Source of the DNA: Datnioides undecimradiatus
Taxonomy: Eukaryota > Chordata > Actinopteri > Lobotiformes > Datnioididae
Direction of reading: 5' to 3'
DNA: 64,000 bases
Assembly (NCBI GenBank): GCA_008933995.1
Contig: WARS01004318.1
Location: forward strand, 509,089 to 573,088
Part shown: piece by piece, positions 1-12,303 of the stretch
Layout: each line of letters begins with the position of its first letter
Numbering within the stretch: the stretch's first letter is position 1
Made by a program: the position numbers and the translations under genes
Notes under the pieces: generated by a model
Databases searched by the model: none
The model's input: the letters and a program-made list of their open reading frames with translations, nothing else
What the model was told of the DNA's origin: nothing

Positions 1-90
1 TCTCTTGAATGCAGCTGACTTTCATTATCCTTCCAATCAAAGACGCTGACAAACCGCCTTCGCTGCAGTCATGTGATCACGGTGATGACA

Positions 91-744
91 TCACTTGTTC
101 CAGCCAATGACCTCGTAGAACAGCGCCTTGAGCAGCCGAGCCTCGTAGGTGACGGTGTTCTTGCCGATGTGGACGCGGCTCTCCTCCAGCGGCTGCTCGA
201 TGATGGCAGGAACCTCCTTGCCGTACACTGACGAAGAGGACAAGACTGAGTGTGAGCATGTGACCTGAGGGTGGCGGCAGAGGAAAGGTTCATCTTCTGG
301 AGAGCGCGACCGGTGCACGTCACTGGAAATCTGAATGCACCTGTGTGCACAGCGTACTGATAACTGAGCTTGTCTCATTCTCCTGCTGCGTCGCTCACAC
401 TCTTTGTTTGTGTTTGAGTTTGTTTGACTTTTACGTGAGAAGAGAAGAGGCTTTCAGGTCCGGACAGAGCTGCAAACATTAGCCTCTTACAGTGAACCTG
501 TGAACCCCAAAGCTAATGCGGTCAGTGCATCAAATGCTAACTCTTAGCCTTTGAGTAACAACAGGAAGTTAGCATGTTACGTGTGTTATGTGGATGGCTG
601 CTGTGGCTCGTTATTCAGATCATCTGAAGCCCTGAGGCTAAATGCTAATGTGCGTTCAGCACGTTGACACGTCAGCTCCCAAACTGAACATGGCGTCGAA
701 CCCAAATGTCTTTACTGCAGTGCAGAGGGTTAGCATTTATACAG

Positions 745-783
<39 letters not shown>

Positions 784-3700
784 TGCTGCTCACCCTCGCA
801 GTGCTCCAGGAACTGAATACACTCTTGGACCACAGCGTCCCTCAGCATGACCATGTGTTTGGACATGTTCTCCAGCAGAGACAGGAAACAGCGCTTGGCG
901 TAGAACCACGTGTCCGTCCCCAGCTACACACACACACACACACACGTTATGACGGTGCTGATAAATCATAGTATATAAACATATAAAGGAGCCATTAAAC
1001 CAATATAGGGTACTATACAATATGTAGTAAGCATTGATAATGTATTGTATTGTTATGTAATATATAATGTGCTGAAACAGGATAACAGTATATAAACAAC
1101 AGGCTGTATGAGGTGAATCATAGTGACCCTGTAAATAATAAACACAGTATATTATGTAAAATATTAAACTCAGATCAACAGAGAGTTAAACTACATGCAT
1201 TACAGTATTTTATACATGAGAAACATCTTCCTTCTGTCTGAGGGAGTTCAGACATGGCGGCGGCCGGGCTGTGAGAGGCTGGCGTGCCAGCGTGGAGCTC
1301 GCCACGCTTCACATTCCTGAGCCCCGCTCTGTTTTCAGCGCGAACGTGTCGGTGCGCCGGCGATTGTTGCGGGGATGAGAGGGGGAAACACTCGGGATGA
1401 CGGCTTGTGTTCTCAGCTGGAGCTTAGTGGACTCAGCTGCGGCCGCAGTCTCGTGTTGTGGCTGCGCCGGATCAAAGGCCCCGAAAAGGAGGAGAGCCTC
1501 AGAGAGAGCGGCAGAGTCCTGCAGGGCTCAGACGCTTAGTTTTGGTCCAGATACTTGTTTTTAAAGTTTCTGCCGCCCATCACTCAAAACATGTTCCTCG
1601 GCTGTCTGGTGCATGAGCACGGCTACAAAAGCCCAGAATGTCGAGTGTCTGACCTTCTTGTTGTAAGGCTCCAAGCTCTTGATGACACGAGAGATGCCGA
1701 AGTCGTAGTTCCCCTTGGCGCAGTACAGCGTCCTGAAAGACCAAACACCGGCACTTTGATCATTGGGGTCGATAAATCAGGTGCAGCACACGAAACACAG
1801 GAGCAGCAAGAAACACAGGAGCATGTGAAGAGTGGTTGATGTGGTCGATGGTGGGTATGTTCAGAAAAGGCAGTGAAGGAACCTTGGGCTGGATTATCCC
1901 TCACGCTGACTCTGCAGCGTGGTGACATGTTTCTCCTGGAGCAGCACAGAAACGCAGCGACTCACCCGATCACCAGGTTGACGATGCAGAGGTGGAAGAC
2001 CTTCTTGTCGGGGTCGTCGTAGGAGATCTGCTCCTCCTCTTTCTCGATCTTCCTCATCAGCTCCTCGGCCTGTTGGACCAGGACGACACGAGCAGGACAG
2101 AGGTGATTCGTACTGAGCACACGAGGCCGAAGTGGCGACAAAACCACATGAGAGGAAGCTAATTAAGTTCAAATGTGGAGAAAAGAGTCATTTATTAAAA
2201 CAAATCGTCAGAAGCAGCATCTTGAATCTGAGAAGTCACCAGCGTCTGTAGCTCCCAGAAGGATTTAGTGCAGAGTTACAAAGCAGCGTCAGCTAGAAAT
2301 GCTCATGCAAACTGTTGAGAGAGACGCAGAGACGTGTCGGCCATCTTTGTTCACAGTCTGTGTGCGCAGCGCCGGCAGGACGTCTGCTGTTTGTCTGCAC
2401 CGTGTTAAGCTTTTGTTCGGTACCTCTTCATTCTGGCTCGTCATGATGTAGGACACACACAGGTTGGCCAGAACCACGGCGCTCACGTTCAGGATCTGCA
2501 GTGGAAACACACACACACACACACACATTCATTTCTGGATCCCTTTACCGAGCACTACCAGCGCTCAGGCCTTTAAGAAGCCTTGGTTGAAGCTGACCCT
2601 GGTGCTGATCTCAGACTTGTTGAGGCCTTTTTGAGTTTACAATAATAATAATAAATAATAATTAATTACTTCAGGATGTGAACACTGCTGCTTGACTATC
2701 TTTTAGCTGCTGTGAGACTCGTCAGGAAACTTTCCTGTGCCTTAGTTTCCAGATTTCAGACACAAGCACCACTGCAAACACTCAAAGTGAAAACGTCACA
2801 CAGAAACAGCGGCAGCAGAGTCACGGAGCAGATGTCATGCACAGACACAGCAGACGAGTCGATTCGGAGCTGTTGGTCTGTTTTTACCGAGGGTTTGCAC
2901 TTGCAGGGACACTCCTGAATGTTACACTGCTCCACCTGGACAGAAAGGCAAACTGTCAGCGTGTCCCGACCTCAGACTGTCTGCAGGGGAGGACGAACAC
3001 TGCAGGACACTGATGCTCTCCTCTTGATGTTAAAGCTCAAGCTAACATTTCTTTTACATGATTCATGAATCCGCTCACGTTGTCGTAGTGCTTCTTCACG
3101 ATGGGCTCGTAGAAGCCGATGGCCTCCTTGTACTTGTTCTGCATGAAGAGCACGTGGGCCACGTTCAGCTTCCAGGTGTCGTCGTCGTTGCAGACCTCCA
3201 CCGACTTGCGGAAGATCTTCTCCACCATGTGGAAGTTCTCGCGGTTCCAGTAGATCTTGGCCTGCGCCATCAGGACCACGATGTACCTGGGCCGGTCCCG
3301 CGGGAAGGTTGGAGAGGGAGAGAAGAATGAGGTGGAGCGCTGCTTTCATGTGTGAGTGAGAGGAAACACTGAAAAGCCTTCCTGCACTTCCTGTCCAGAG
3401 TCAGAGACTCTGACACTGTCAGATCAAAGATTTGTGTGTGCAGGTGTGTGTGCAGGTGTGTGTGCAGGTGTGTGTGTGTGTGTGTGTGTGTGCCCTCACT
3501 TCTCCTGCAGTAGGTCGTAGTCCTGCAGAGCTTTCTTCTGCACCTCGTCATCTCGAGCCAGCCTCGCCTCCTGCACCTGAGAGAAGACAACATTCAGGCA
3601 AAGCTCAGACAGAAGATCACTGTGAACTGTGAAACGTCCTTCAGCTCAGGTGCAGCTCGGTGTTTGAGGACGGACAGATGGAGCTACGTTAAACGTGAAC

Positions 3701-6274
3701 GACAGAGAAGGTGCAGAGTGGAGGACAGGAGGTGATCGACCTGCTTGGCCAGCTTCCGGAGCTGTTCTGTCAGTTTGCTGTTCATCTCATCAAACTTCCT
3801 GAAGGCCTGAGAAGTGAACAGAGAGAGGATCAGAGCAGGAAACGTAAACATCCTTTGTTTATTCACGGAGGAAGAAAACAGCTGAAGGCGAACATTCAAG
3901 ATTTAACTGTTGGTGAGCCGGCTGCAGCACAGGTACACTGATCCATCGTGTTTGTTTTAAAGCGACTCATCGCTGGGAGCCGTGGACTTCCTGTTGGCTC
4001 CGGCAGATCCACAGACCGTCTTTAAAGCTACGCTGATGATGCGTCGGCCACTTGGAGGCAGCTGGGAGAGCCGTAACCACGACAGTGACGTAATATCACA
4101 GTGTTAAAGTGAACTTGTTTTTACAGTTGTACAGCTGATGTTTTACAGCAAACAGATATTTTTACATATCAGGAGCATAAACTATAAGCCAGGTTCAAGT
4201 GCTGAGATGGAATTATACAGTAAAAATAAAAAAAAAAACCAAAACAAAGAGCTGAAAGACAATAAAACAGCCTGGAGAGTAGATCTGAGGGCTGCTGCGG
4301 GGCTGAACATGATTCCTTTCATATTATTGCTCCATTACTGAGATAAAAATATATATTATTCTGTTCTTCCACAACATCATGTACTGTACCTCCTCTGGTG
4401 CGGTCTGACAGGTCAACAAAGCATCGAGGAACTCATACATGTACTGCAAAAGGACAAAAACACACACACACACGTCAACCAGCTGACACGACACTGGTGA
4501 AGGTGAACACACAGGACATGTGTCAGAGCGTGAAGTTACCGGGGAGAGGAACTTGTAGGTGAGGTGGGCGTTTTCTGCCAGGACGTCCGCTGCCAGGTCA
4601 AAGTACTGAGAGAGAGAGAGAGAGGTTGAGTCCAGCAGGACATTAATACCATTTTAATGAAACACCCACACCTCTCTGCTGCAGCTCCGTGTGTGTGTTT
4701 AGCTCTTTCCGCTGAGACTCACACCACACGAGCCCAAATCCTTCTGAAAACACTGTTCCTCGCTGCGTGGACCCTCTCTGGTGTTACAGGCCGGTGGAAA
4801 ACGCTGACGCCCTCGATTAAACGGAGGGGTGTCGTGTTTTTGACGGAGAGCGCAACAATAACAGCTCAGACCTGTTTAACGCAGCACAAACAAGGTTATG
4901 ACCTGAAGGTGTGGGCGTGTAGCTGTCGGCTCTCAGCTGCATTTGCTGTAAAAGTGAGTTTGTGGGGCAGAAGCATCTGGATTCATTTATTGAGTTAGTT
5001 TAGTTTGTTTCTGGAGCCCAGTGAGTTCTGATGATCAAACTTTAAACCCGTTGAATTAAAGCTGACGTCTTATTTTTGGATTATTTTATTATTTGACTTC
5101 GTGTCGACACTGATCAACTGTTCAAACTCAGGTCAAAGTGGTTTAAAACATAACCTTGATATTGATGCTGGGACAATATTGTAGGAGTTACTGTTGTTTT
5201 TCTGATAAGTAAAACAATAAATCATAAATAATGTGGATATAACGACTGAGCGGGTCATGATTAACTGTAATTCAGCCTTAAAAGCAGGAAAACATACTTA
5301 TATCACGTGATATATCCCATAGTCTGAGATGATATCAGGTCTTATATCATAATTTTAATATGATATTGATTCAAAAGCCCTGTTCACACATATGATGCCA
5401 CTGCAGTGAAGCCTGCAGCTTATATCCGTCTGCAGGAGCACGCCGGGATTCCTTGTTTTAAAGGTAATGAGAGACTGACCCAGTCTGGGACGGTCCAGGT
5501 TCAGGGCAGCCTGTGGTGGTCGTGTACCTCGTGTTTGCAGTAGAGCAGCAGCAGGTTGCCGAAGGTGACGGGGGGGAAGGAGGGCTGCTGCAGGAGGAAG
5601 GCCAGCTTCTCGAAACCCTCTGACGGCTTCGTGTCCATGTTCACCAGAGCCTGGTTGTGGAGCGTCACTGGGTCCAGCTCCTGCCAAAACACACACAAAC
5701 ACACTTGTACACACAGCGTGGGACGCAGCACACTGTGACAGCTTCAGCAGAGTAATGCACAGTTTCCATCTGAAGGCTGCAGTCAGCACCAGCGTCCAGC
5801 AGGGGGCACTGGTCGGACACTTCTGCAGCCTCTCCCTGTTGAAACACAGTCGTGGCTCGGCAGCAGGTGCAGACTGGACCGAGGACGGTGCCTCAACTGT
5901 GCATTAATCTTAATGAAGCAGTTTCAAGACGATAAAACTATCATCATTACCTCCGTGTAAGCCTTCACACCTACGTCTCTGTTCTAATATTCTATTAATC
6001 TCTGTCGTCTGCGGGCCGTTAGCCGGGCAGGTCCGGGCAGCCTTAACTCGGATTATACACAGAACGATCACACATGGCCGAGGGGTGTGGAGAATCCAGC
6101 TGCACGCACACACACACACACACACACACACAGGCGGTGGGAGTGTATGCGTGGTGATACACACCTCCTCTGATCGGGGCGGCATGTCTGTCAAAGCCTC
6201 CTGAGCTCCTTTCACTGCAGGACAACACAGAGCAGAGAAGCGCTGCGTCACATGTTGAACAGAACACACGACGG

Positions 6275-6325
<51 letters not shown>

Positions 6326-8518
6326 TGCACCGGTGGAGTTTCTTTGTAAACACCTATATGTAGATTCGTTTCAGATCCTGCACTGTTCAGATCATGCAGT
6401 GTTTTCATGCCATGTCTTTTTCCCTGTAGAGCCACCAGCGATTTAAAAAGGAAACTGTTAAGTTGCTGATTTAACAATTTAATCACTGAGCAGCCAAAAA
6501 GACTGATTAGAGACTTGAACAAGTTGATTTGACAATGTGCAGAGCGTAAAAATACAGTTAAACACATTAAAATAGAGCAAAGTTTCAGGAATTAGACAAC
6601 GAGAGGTTGTTTAACAGTCAGAATGACAGTTTTCTAATCACTGTTCTTTTGAAGACGTTTGCTGGTGGAGACGTGGACAGAGAGAGTGATTCAGACGGGG
6701 AAGTTGATTTGATGAGTCCCTTCACTGCTAAGCTCTCAGGACGCTCTGTTAAACCTTGTTTAAGCTCAACGTGTGAGCCTCGGTTTGATAAAGTGTCACT
6801 GAGGAGGGAGGACAATCCTGCCTCTGAAGATAAAAGGAGGCTCTACAAGTTCTTATTCAGGTGAGTTTCACCTCCATCGATCAGCTTCTCTCCTCTCTGA
6901 AGCTTCATTTACTCTGTGGGAAAACTCTGCTCTCTGACCTGATTTGGGCTGAATCATGAAACCTGCAGATGAGTGAGAACAACCCCGTTAAAGACATAAT
7001 CACAAATGCTGCGGTGATGTTTGCCTTGGTTACACCTTCTCTGTCCTTTAATGAGGAATAAGTTGCAGTCCAATGGTCCTGAAAGCTAGCCTCAGACTGC
7101 TGCAGAGGTGGCGCACAGAAGGTTTACCTGAGCTGTTTTAGTGAAAACACTGACACCTGCCGCTGGAAAACACCATAATGACAGTAAACAGCAAAGGGCT
7201 TAAAAACTGAGCTGAAAGAGGCAAGAACGCGGCGCAGAGCTGCGAGGAGCTGCACAGTCTGGTGTTAAACCTCTGTGTGCTGGTCTCTTCTCACATTACA
7301 GCACGCTGTCATTTCAGCCACTGCTGATATAGGTAAAATGAATAAAGCAGCCTGGGCGGGCTGCGCCACTGCGAACCAGAGACTTTAACTCTATAATATC
7401 TGTTCCTGGTGTTTACTGCTAAACATTTCAGCATTCCTGTAAGTCAGTGGCAGTGTTTCGTTCTGTTTAATTTCGTGTTACGCTCATATTCGATGCTAAC
7501 CCATAATTACTGAGGCAAGTTTCTGCAGAGGTTCCTTTATCTGTCTGTTCAGCCGTGGCCACTCTCACTACTGATGCTTTCTAGTTTGTCACCAGTTCAC
7601 GTCACACAAACTGACTCTGAGTGGGGTTCTTACGGTTCTTCAGCTGGTATTCGATGGCCGCTTTGAGGTTGAAGGCTTCAATCAGGGCCGTCTGATGCAG
7701 CACCAGAGTGTTGCCCACGCTGTGGACGTCGATGCCCTCAGTCGTCAGTCCGACACTCAGCTCTGGAACGAACGCAGGTCGAGAGAATCATCGAGTCATG
7801 ACGCAACACAAACAGATCGCTGCAGACTGAGTGGCTGACAGGAGACTGGTTAACGATGTGAGGACTGGGAGTTCACAGTGTCGTGGTTGTACCTGGATGC
7901 TCCCTGATGCCGCGCTCGATGATCTCTCCAATGTATTTGAGGGCCTGAGGGTAGTTCTTCAGACTGTAGTAACACAGGGCAATGTTGTAGGACAGCGCTG
8001 ACGGAGAGACAAAAAACAGTTTATGATCCCGATTTAAATCTGCACAACGTGCATCATTTCATAGTTTTTTCTCATGTTTAATGACAGAAGAATCTGTCGT
8101 ATCCAGGGGAGTGAGCGTGTTGTGTTTTCAAAACCACCAATACTCTTTTTTTCATTGAGCGTTTCATTACTTCTATCTAGTGATCTGAGCAAACTGACTA
8201 AATACGTCTCAGAGTGAATGTAACACTTAACTTCTCTCATATTCAAGAAGGAAACTGAAGCTTTCGTTAGCTCTCCTGCTTCTGCTTCTTAACTTTTTAT
8301 AATCTTTCTCCGTCTTTTATGATAAAATTACTTTTCAGTTGATTTTGACCTGCACCGTCTGTGCACGGTTACCTGGCAGGTATCCCAGCACCTGCATGGC
8401 AGACATGAACTTCTTGCAGGCCTCCTCATACTTGCCATCCTGGTAAAGCAAACAGCCCATATTGTAGACGTAGTCTGGGTCGTCCTGGGGCAGCTGCTCC
8501 AGCAGTGACTGTACACAC

Positions 8519-8576
<58 letters not shown>

Positions 8577-8782
8577 AGTAAGAGTCAGTAGTAACTGAGT
8601 GAAAGTGTGTGTTCGGCTGCAGACAATAATTCAACCTGTCATGATTTTGAAGAGAAACAGTATAATTTGTATTAACAGATAATGTGAGGGAGCTCGTCAC
8701 CTTGGCAGCAGAGTAATCTTCCTCACAATATTTGATGCAGGCTTGCAGCTTGACCATCTGTGCCAGAGAGAGAGAGAGAGAG

Positions 8783-8829
<47 letters not shown>

Positions 8830-8967
8830 GGGAGGGCGAGATGACTATAAATTTGACATTCCTCAGAGAGTTTGAATAGAGGGACCGACAAAGAAAGGGA
8901 GCGTAGCTAAATGCGGGCTCCCCGGTGAGACGGAACGAGTTTTAGAGAAAAGAAAACGGGAGCGATG

Positions 8968-9034
<67 letters not shown>

Positions 9035-11358
9035 GAGGGAGGGAGGGAGGGAGAGAGAGAGAGGGAGAGAGAGGGAGGGAGGGAGGGAGAGAGAGAGAGA
9101 GAGAATAAACTGAGGGTAAAACAGGGACACGATGCGAGGAGCCAAGTGCTGGTTTGACTTTGGGGCAAAACATTAAGCGCTAACATGAAGAACAGACTCT
9201 GATCCAAACTGTCATCCATAATTCACTTTCTTCACCTGGAACCTGTTTTTTCCACAGTTAGCTCAGATTTTGTGTGAAGATACTGTGGAAAATACATAAT
9301 GTTTCCATTTGATTGAATCGTACTGACAAGATGCAGTTGAATCCCCTTTAGACGCAGCATCATTTCCACTCTTTTGTTCATAACAATGTGCTGCTTGTTG
9401 CTGAGCTCCACAGATTTCTGCTGGCTTTATTTCATTTGCTGTGCATTTATGGCCCATATGCATTTGTTAGAGCACTTCTGTTGAACAACAGCTCCCAGTG
9501 ATGGAGAGTGTGTAACAGATGGAGGGAACAGAGTGAAATAGAATTCAATGTAAATAAGGTGGAGGTCTTAAATTGCAAATTTGAGGCAGTGATGAAACAC
9601 CTGGAGCCAAACACTTCCAGTTACCCATAAAACAGAGCAGCAGGTCTGAGTGGAGCTGCTGAAAAGTAACGTGTGCGTTGATGTGAGTGCGTGCTGCACC
9701 TTGGTGTGACTGCTGGTGTTGTCGAGTACGAAGGAGGCCTTGGTGGCCTCAGGATAAGCACCAGCTTTGTACAGGGACTGGGCATAGTACACCTTGTACT
9801 CCTCCACCTCAGGGTGCAGCTGTGTGAGCTGCTCGTAGCACTCTGCAGAGCTGGTGAAATCCTGGATGTGATAGTAGCAGTAACCCAGCAGAGACAGCGC
9901 CGCCCTGGACTGGGACACAAATGAAAGCGAGAGACAGTTAAGCTGATGGTACTCTGCACAACATAAAACCCACTTATATGCATAAACAAAAACACCAATT
10001 TCACCCAAACCAACAAAGAAGGAAACTTAATTAAGTTGTAAATGAAGCTACAAAGACAAATCAGCATAAACCAAGTAGTTGTTTTTTCACCATGTTGAAA
10101 CATCACATTTCCACCAGCGGTGTGTCTAACTATGATTTTTCTCATCAATCTGTTGATAATTCACCTCAGCTATTATTATGGTTTGGGAAATTACTTTCTT
10201 ATGCTTAAAAGCCCAGCGTGCCACCTTTAAACAGCTTGTTTTGTTTTTGTCATGCGTGTTTGTCACGTTTGTCTGAAATGATTTGTTTATTTATTAATTA
10301 GTGATAAAGTGAAAATAGATCAGCAAATATGTTTTTTAGTCAATCAATCTAAGTTTTACCCAAAAGTGAAAAAAAGGCTTCTGTTCAATTATATGAACAT
10401 AAAATATTGATTACATGAGCTTAAAATGTTAAAGGTTTGATAAATGGATTATTTAATAATAATGTAAATGATCTTCAGTTGATTAATCAATTATCAAAAC
10501 AGTTGCTATCAATTTTTTTTATCTACTTTGTATCCATGACTTATTATTTTAAGGATTATAATTTCAAAAACACTTATCATGCATTCAGTTAACATTTAAG
10601 GAAATTCAGTGACTTCTTTAGCCCTGTATGTGTAAAACAGCAGCTATAAGACATCTGAGCAAAACTTCAAAACATGTCCAAACTTTAGTTTAGTCAGTGA
10701 ATTATTATAAATATAAATACTATTTTACACTCACCTTAGTGTGTTTCTGAAGCTGGCCGCTTAAGATGTGAATTGCTTCCACATACTGTCCGTCTTTAAT
10801 CTGAAACACAGATGTAAAATAACTGTGATGGCCTTGTTTACCGTGTTTATTAATCATTATTAGCACCACATGACAGAAGCAGCAAACCACTGATTCTTTA
10901 ATAAGCTGTTTAAATAGGCATAACACTAGCAAAACATTTCAATCTAACATTGTAACGTTACGCGGAACTGCAGCACTGATTGCATTAACAATCACGGTGT
11001 TTGACAGGCGCACTTCTACATAGAGATACAGCGGCGGTGATGGAGGAGCGCATTACAAAAGTTGTATTTAATTATACATTAGTTTAATTAAATGTACTGT
11101 AACTTGTGCCGAATTTATCAGGTGAGCTTTAAATATCAGGAGAAATGTTATAAATGGTGTGTAACAGCTGTGTTGGTCAGTGAATGGATAACAAAATCTT
11201 AAATTAAACTACTTTTAAAGGGGGTTTCGGTTATCGGTAACTACTACGTTGGCGCTAGCTTAGCAATAGCTGCGCTATGGAGAAAAACTCAATTTAAACA
11301 ATATTCTCACCAGTTTGTAGATTGTGGCCGTATACTCTCCGTCTTTTATAGCCGTCAT
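91..11358 (-). CDS. ttc30a: Intraflagellar transport protein IFT70 (TTC30A), complete 19-exon gene
   Basis: The spliced product is 648 aa, close to the usual length of about 650-665 aa. IFT70 is a TPR-superhelix subunit of the IFT-B complex that moves cargo in cilia and is needed for axonemal tubulin polyglutamylation (zebrafish fleer). Coding exons in transcription order: 11358-11311, 10800-10735, 9909-9700, 8757-8701, 8508-8373, 7997-7893, 7762-7634, 6214-6165, 5680-5528, 4605-4540, 4443-4390, 3806-3741, 3576-3500, 3286-3079, 2495-2424, 2069-1966, 1732-1654, 923-794, 227-91. Every junction has GT/AG (one acceptor is TAG) and the reading phase closes at each. Family landmarks: start MTAIKDGEYTATIYKL, YCYYHIQDF, LPQDDPDYVYNMGCLLY, ALTDMPPRSEEELDPVTLHN, AKIYWNRENFHMVEKIFRKS, EEEQISYDDPDKK, end FYEVIGWNK. 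Introns are short, the longest about 1.4 kb (6215-7633), and carry most of the local microsatellites. The 3' UTR runs off the left edge; no AATAAA is seen in bases 1-90. Family known from remembered sequence; no search was run. Confidence 0.97.
747..782. repeat. (TG)n microsatellite
   Basis: About 18 perfect TG units immediately 3' (in gene sense) of ift70 exon 18 (794-923), separated from its donor site by about 10 bp. Confidence 0.95.
1230..1530. other. CpG-rich segment inside ift70 intron 17
   Basis: This 300-bp intronic stretch is much richer in G+C and CpG than its AT-rich left flank (960-1220). It contains ATGGCGGCGGCC at 1255, close to a YY1 site, and several GC-rich blocks including a NotI-like GCGGCCGC at 1439-1446. 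No exon is recognised: the ATG on the plus strand is closed by a stop after six codons. It could be an intronic enhancer, an alternative or antisense promoter, or a remnant of inserted DNA. Confidence 0.4.
3432..3492. repeat. Compound TG repeat with a GCAGGTGTGTGT unit
   Basis: Three higher-order units of GCAGGTGTGTGT run into a plain (TG)n tract next to the donor side of ift70 exon 13. Confidence 0.9.
5796..5810 (+). promoter_or_regulatory. CTCF-like motif in ift70 intron 8-9 side
   Basis: CCAGCAGGGGGCACT is a full match to the CTCF core and lies about 115 bp upstream (gene sense) of ift70 exon 9. Confidence 0.6.
6106..6132. repeat. (CA)n microsatellite
   Basis: CA tract in ift70 intron 8, 32 bp from the donor of the 50-nt exon 8. 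Confidence 0.9.
6277..6322. repeat. (CA)n microsatellite
   Basis: About 23 uninterrupted CA units in ift70 intron 7, which read as (TG)n upstream of the exon 8 acceptor in gene sense. Confidence 0.95.
6607..6860 (+). other. Open frame ending at a strong splice donor, antisense in ift70 intron 7
   Basis: An 85-codon frame with mixed composition (acidic DRESDSDGEVDLMSP, then a basic end KRRLYKFLF) stays open until the TGA inside CAG|GTGAGT at 6859-6867. Stops falling exactly in a consensus donor are typical of true exons. The region is not low complexity, but I recognise no family. The upstream acceptor (near 6617, TTTAACAG) has a poor pyrimidine tract. It may be an exon of an unseen antisense transcript, an exonised repeat, or chance. 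Confidence 0.2.
8529..8572. repeat. (CA)n microsatellite
   Basis: About 22 CA units in ift70 intron 4. In gene sense they form a (TG)n tract about 20 bp upstream of the exon 5 acceptor (8509-8511). Confidence 0.95.
8764..8835. repeat. (GA)n/(GGGA)n tract, the pyrimidine tract of ift70 exon 4
   Basis: Almost pure purine on the plus strand, so almost pure CT in gene sense. It ends about 6 bp before the acceptor of the 57-nt exon 4 and so serves as an unusually long polypyrimidine tract of about 70 nt. Confidence 0.9.
8969..9106. repeat. (GA)n with GGGA interruptions
   Basis: About 138 bp of nearly uninterrupted purine, mostly GA with GGGA blocks, in ift70 intron 3. Mirror-symmetric homopurine tracts of this kind can form H-DNA; that is inference. 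Confidence 0.95.
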
Positions 11359-11465
11359 GACTTCAAACGAGCGGTTTTAACGATGACAAATTGCTCGTAA
11401 ACGTTGTGTTTTCCCAAACTCTTAAAGATAGCATCGAGCTAGCTTCTGTTTAGTGGCTAGGTGCT

Positions 11466-11478
11466 GTTACTTAGCAAC
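11466..11478. promoter_or_regulatory. RFX X-box of the ift70 promoter
   Basis: GTTACTTAGCAAC fits the X-box pattern RYYNYY-N-RRNRAC in every position. It lies 108 bp upstream of the ift70 ATG (minus strand, 11358), where functional X-boxes of ciliary genes normally sit. RFX factors bind this near-palindrome and drive IFT genes. Binding is inferred. Confidence 0.8.
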
Positions 11479-11521
11479 GAACCAGACCGGAAATGGGCTA
11501 TTTGACAGTCATGTGTAATAG

Positions 11522-11526
11522 CCAAT
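11522..11526. promoter_or_regulatory. CCAAT box upstream of ift70
   Basis: A CCAAT pentamer on the plus strand (ATTGG when read with the gene) lies about 165 bp upstream of the ift70 ATG and 44 bp beyond the X-box. NF-Y works in either orientation and often accompanies RFX at TATA-less promoters. A five-base match is weak evidence alone. Confidence 0.4.
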
Positions 11527-12083
11527 CACGTAGGAGGAAGGATCAACAGTAACAAACCTTTTATTTTTTGTTTTTAAATTCAAACTTTATGCGACTGTCA
11601 ACAAACATTGAACCATACATAAACAGTGTTCAGCATTTTTCTTTCTTTCTCTCTGTTTTTTCTTAAGCCTGGTTCAAAACTCAGTGTTTTTGTATTGCTA
11701 TCATTGTCACTGTAGTTGTTATTTGAAGTGAATGAATCAGTTAATTAAATCAATTAATTTCACTGCAGTCAGTTACAACAAACTAATCCATCCGGAAAAC
11801 TGGAATATTTCTAAAATAACGTGGTTAATAGCACATTGTAAAGGTTTTTAGACAGCGAAAGGGACTTTATGAATGATAAGGGGTATAAATTACATTGCAA
11901 ATTAATAACAAAGTTTTGAAAAAGGACATTCTGAAATAAAAAAAAGTATAAAGTTATTCTGTAGACAAGAAAAATGAAATGCCTTTCTCTGCCTCTTTGT
12001 TTCTGAGTTAAGTGCACAAGCACAGACTGGTAAAACCCAGGAATCCCTCCAAAAGGATCCAAGACATGACTTCATCCAAGGGT

Positions 12084-12085
<2 letters not shown>

Positions 12086-12136
<51 letters not shown>

Positions 12137-12160
12137 AGACTCACACACACACTCACACAA

Positions 12161-12187
<27 letters not shown>
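12086..12187. repeat. Compound (CA)n microsatellite
   Basis: About 100 bp of CA with a few interruptions (CAGACTCACA, ACTCACACAAA), one of the longest arrays in the window. Overlapping open frames here are repeat artefacts. Confidence 0.97.
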
Positions 12188-12191
<4 letters not shown>

Positions 12192-12301
12192 AACGGTGGT
12201 CAAAACAGATGAAATCAACCAAGGTGCTGGAGCTTCGCCTCAAACCTAAACCACACTGTGCTGACCACCAGGCCTCCATAATGATGGGGAAAGGGTGGAT
12301 G

Positions 12302-12303
<2 letters not shown>

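Noticed and set aside
8863-9219. Ser-Leu-rich open frames in ift70 intron 3
   Set aside because: They are translations of the (GA)n/(CT)n tract.
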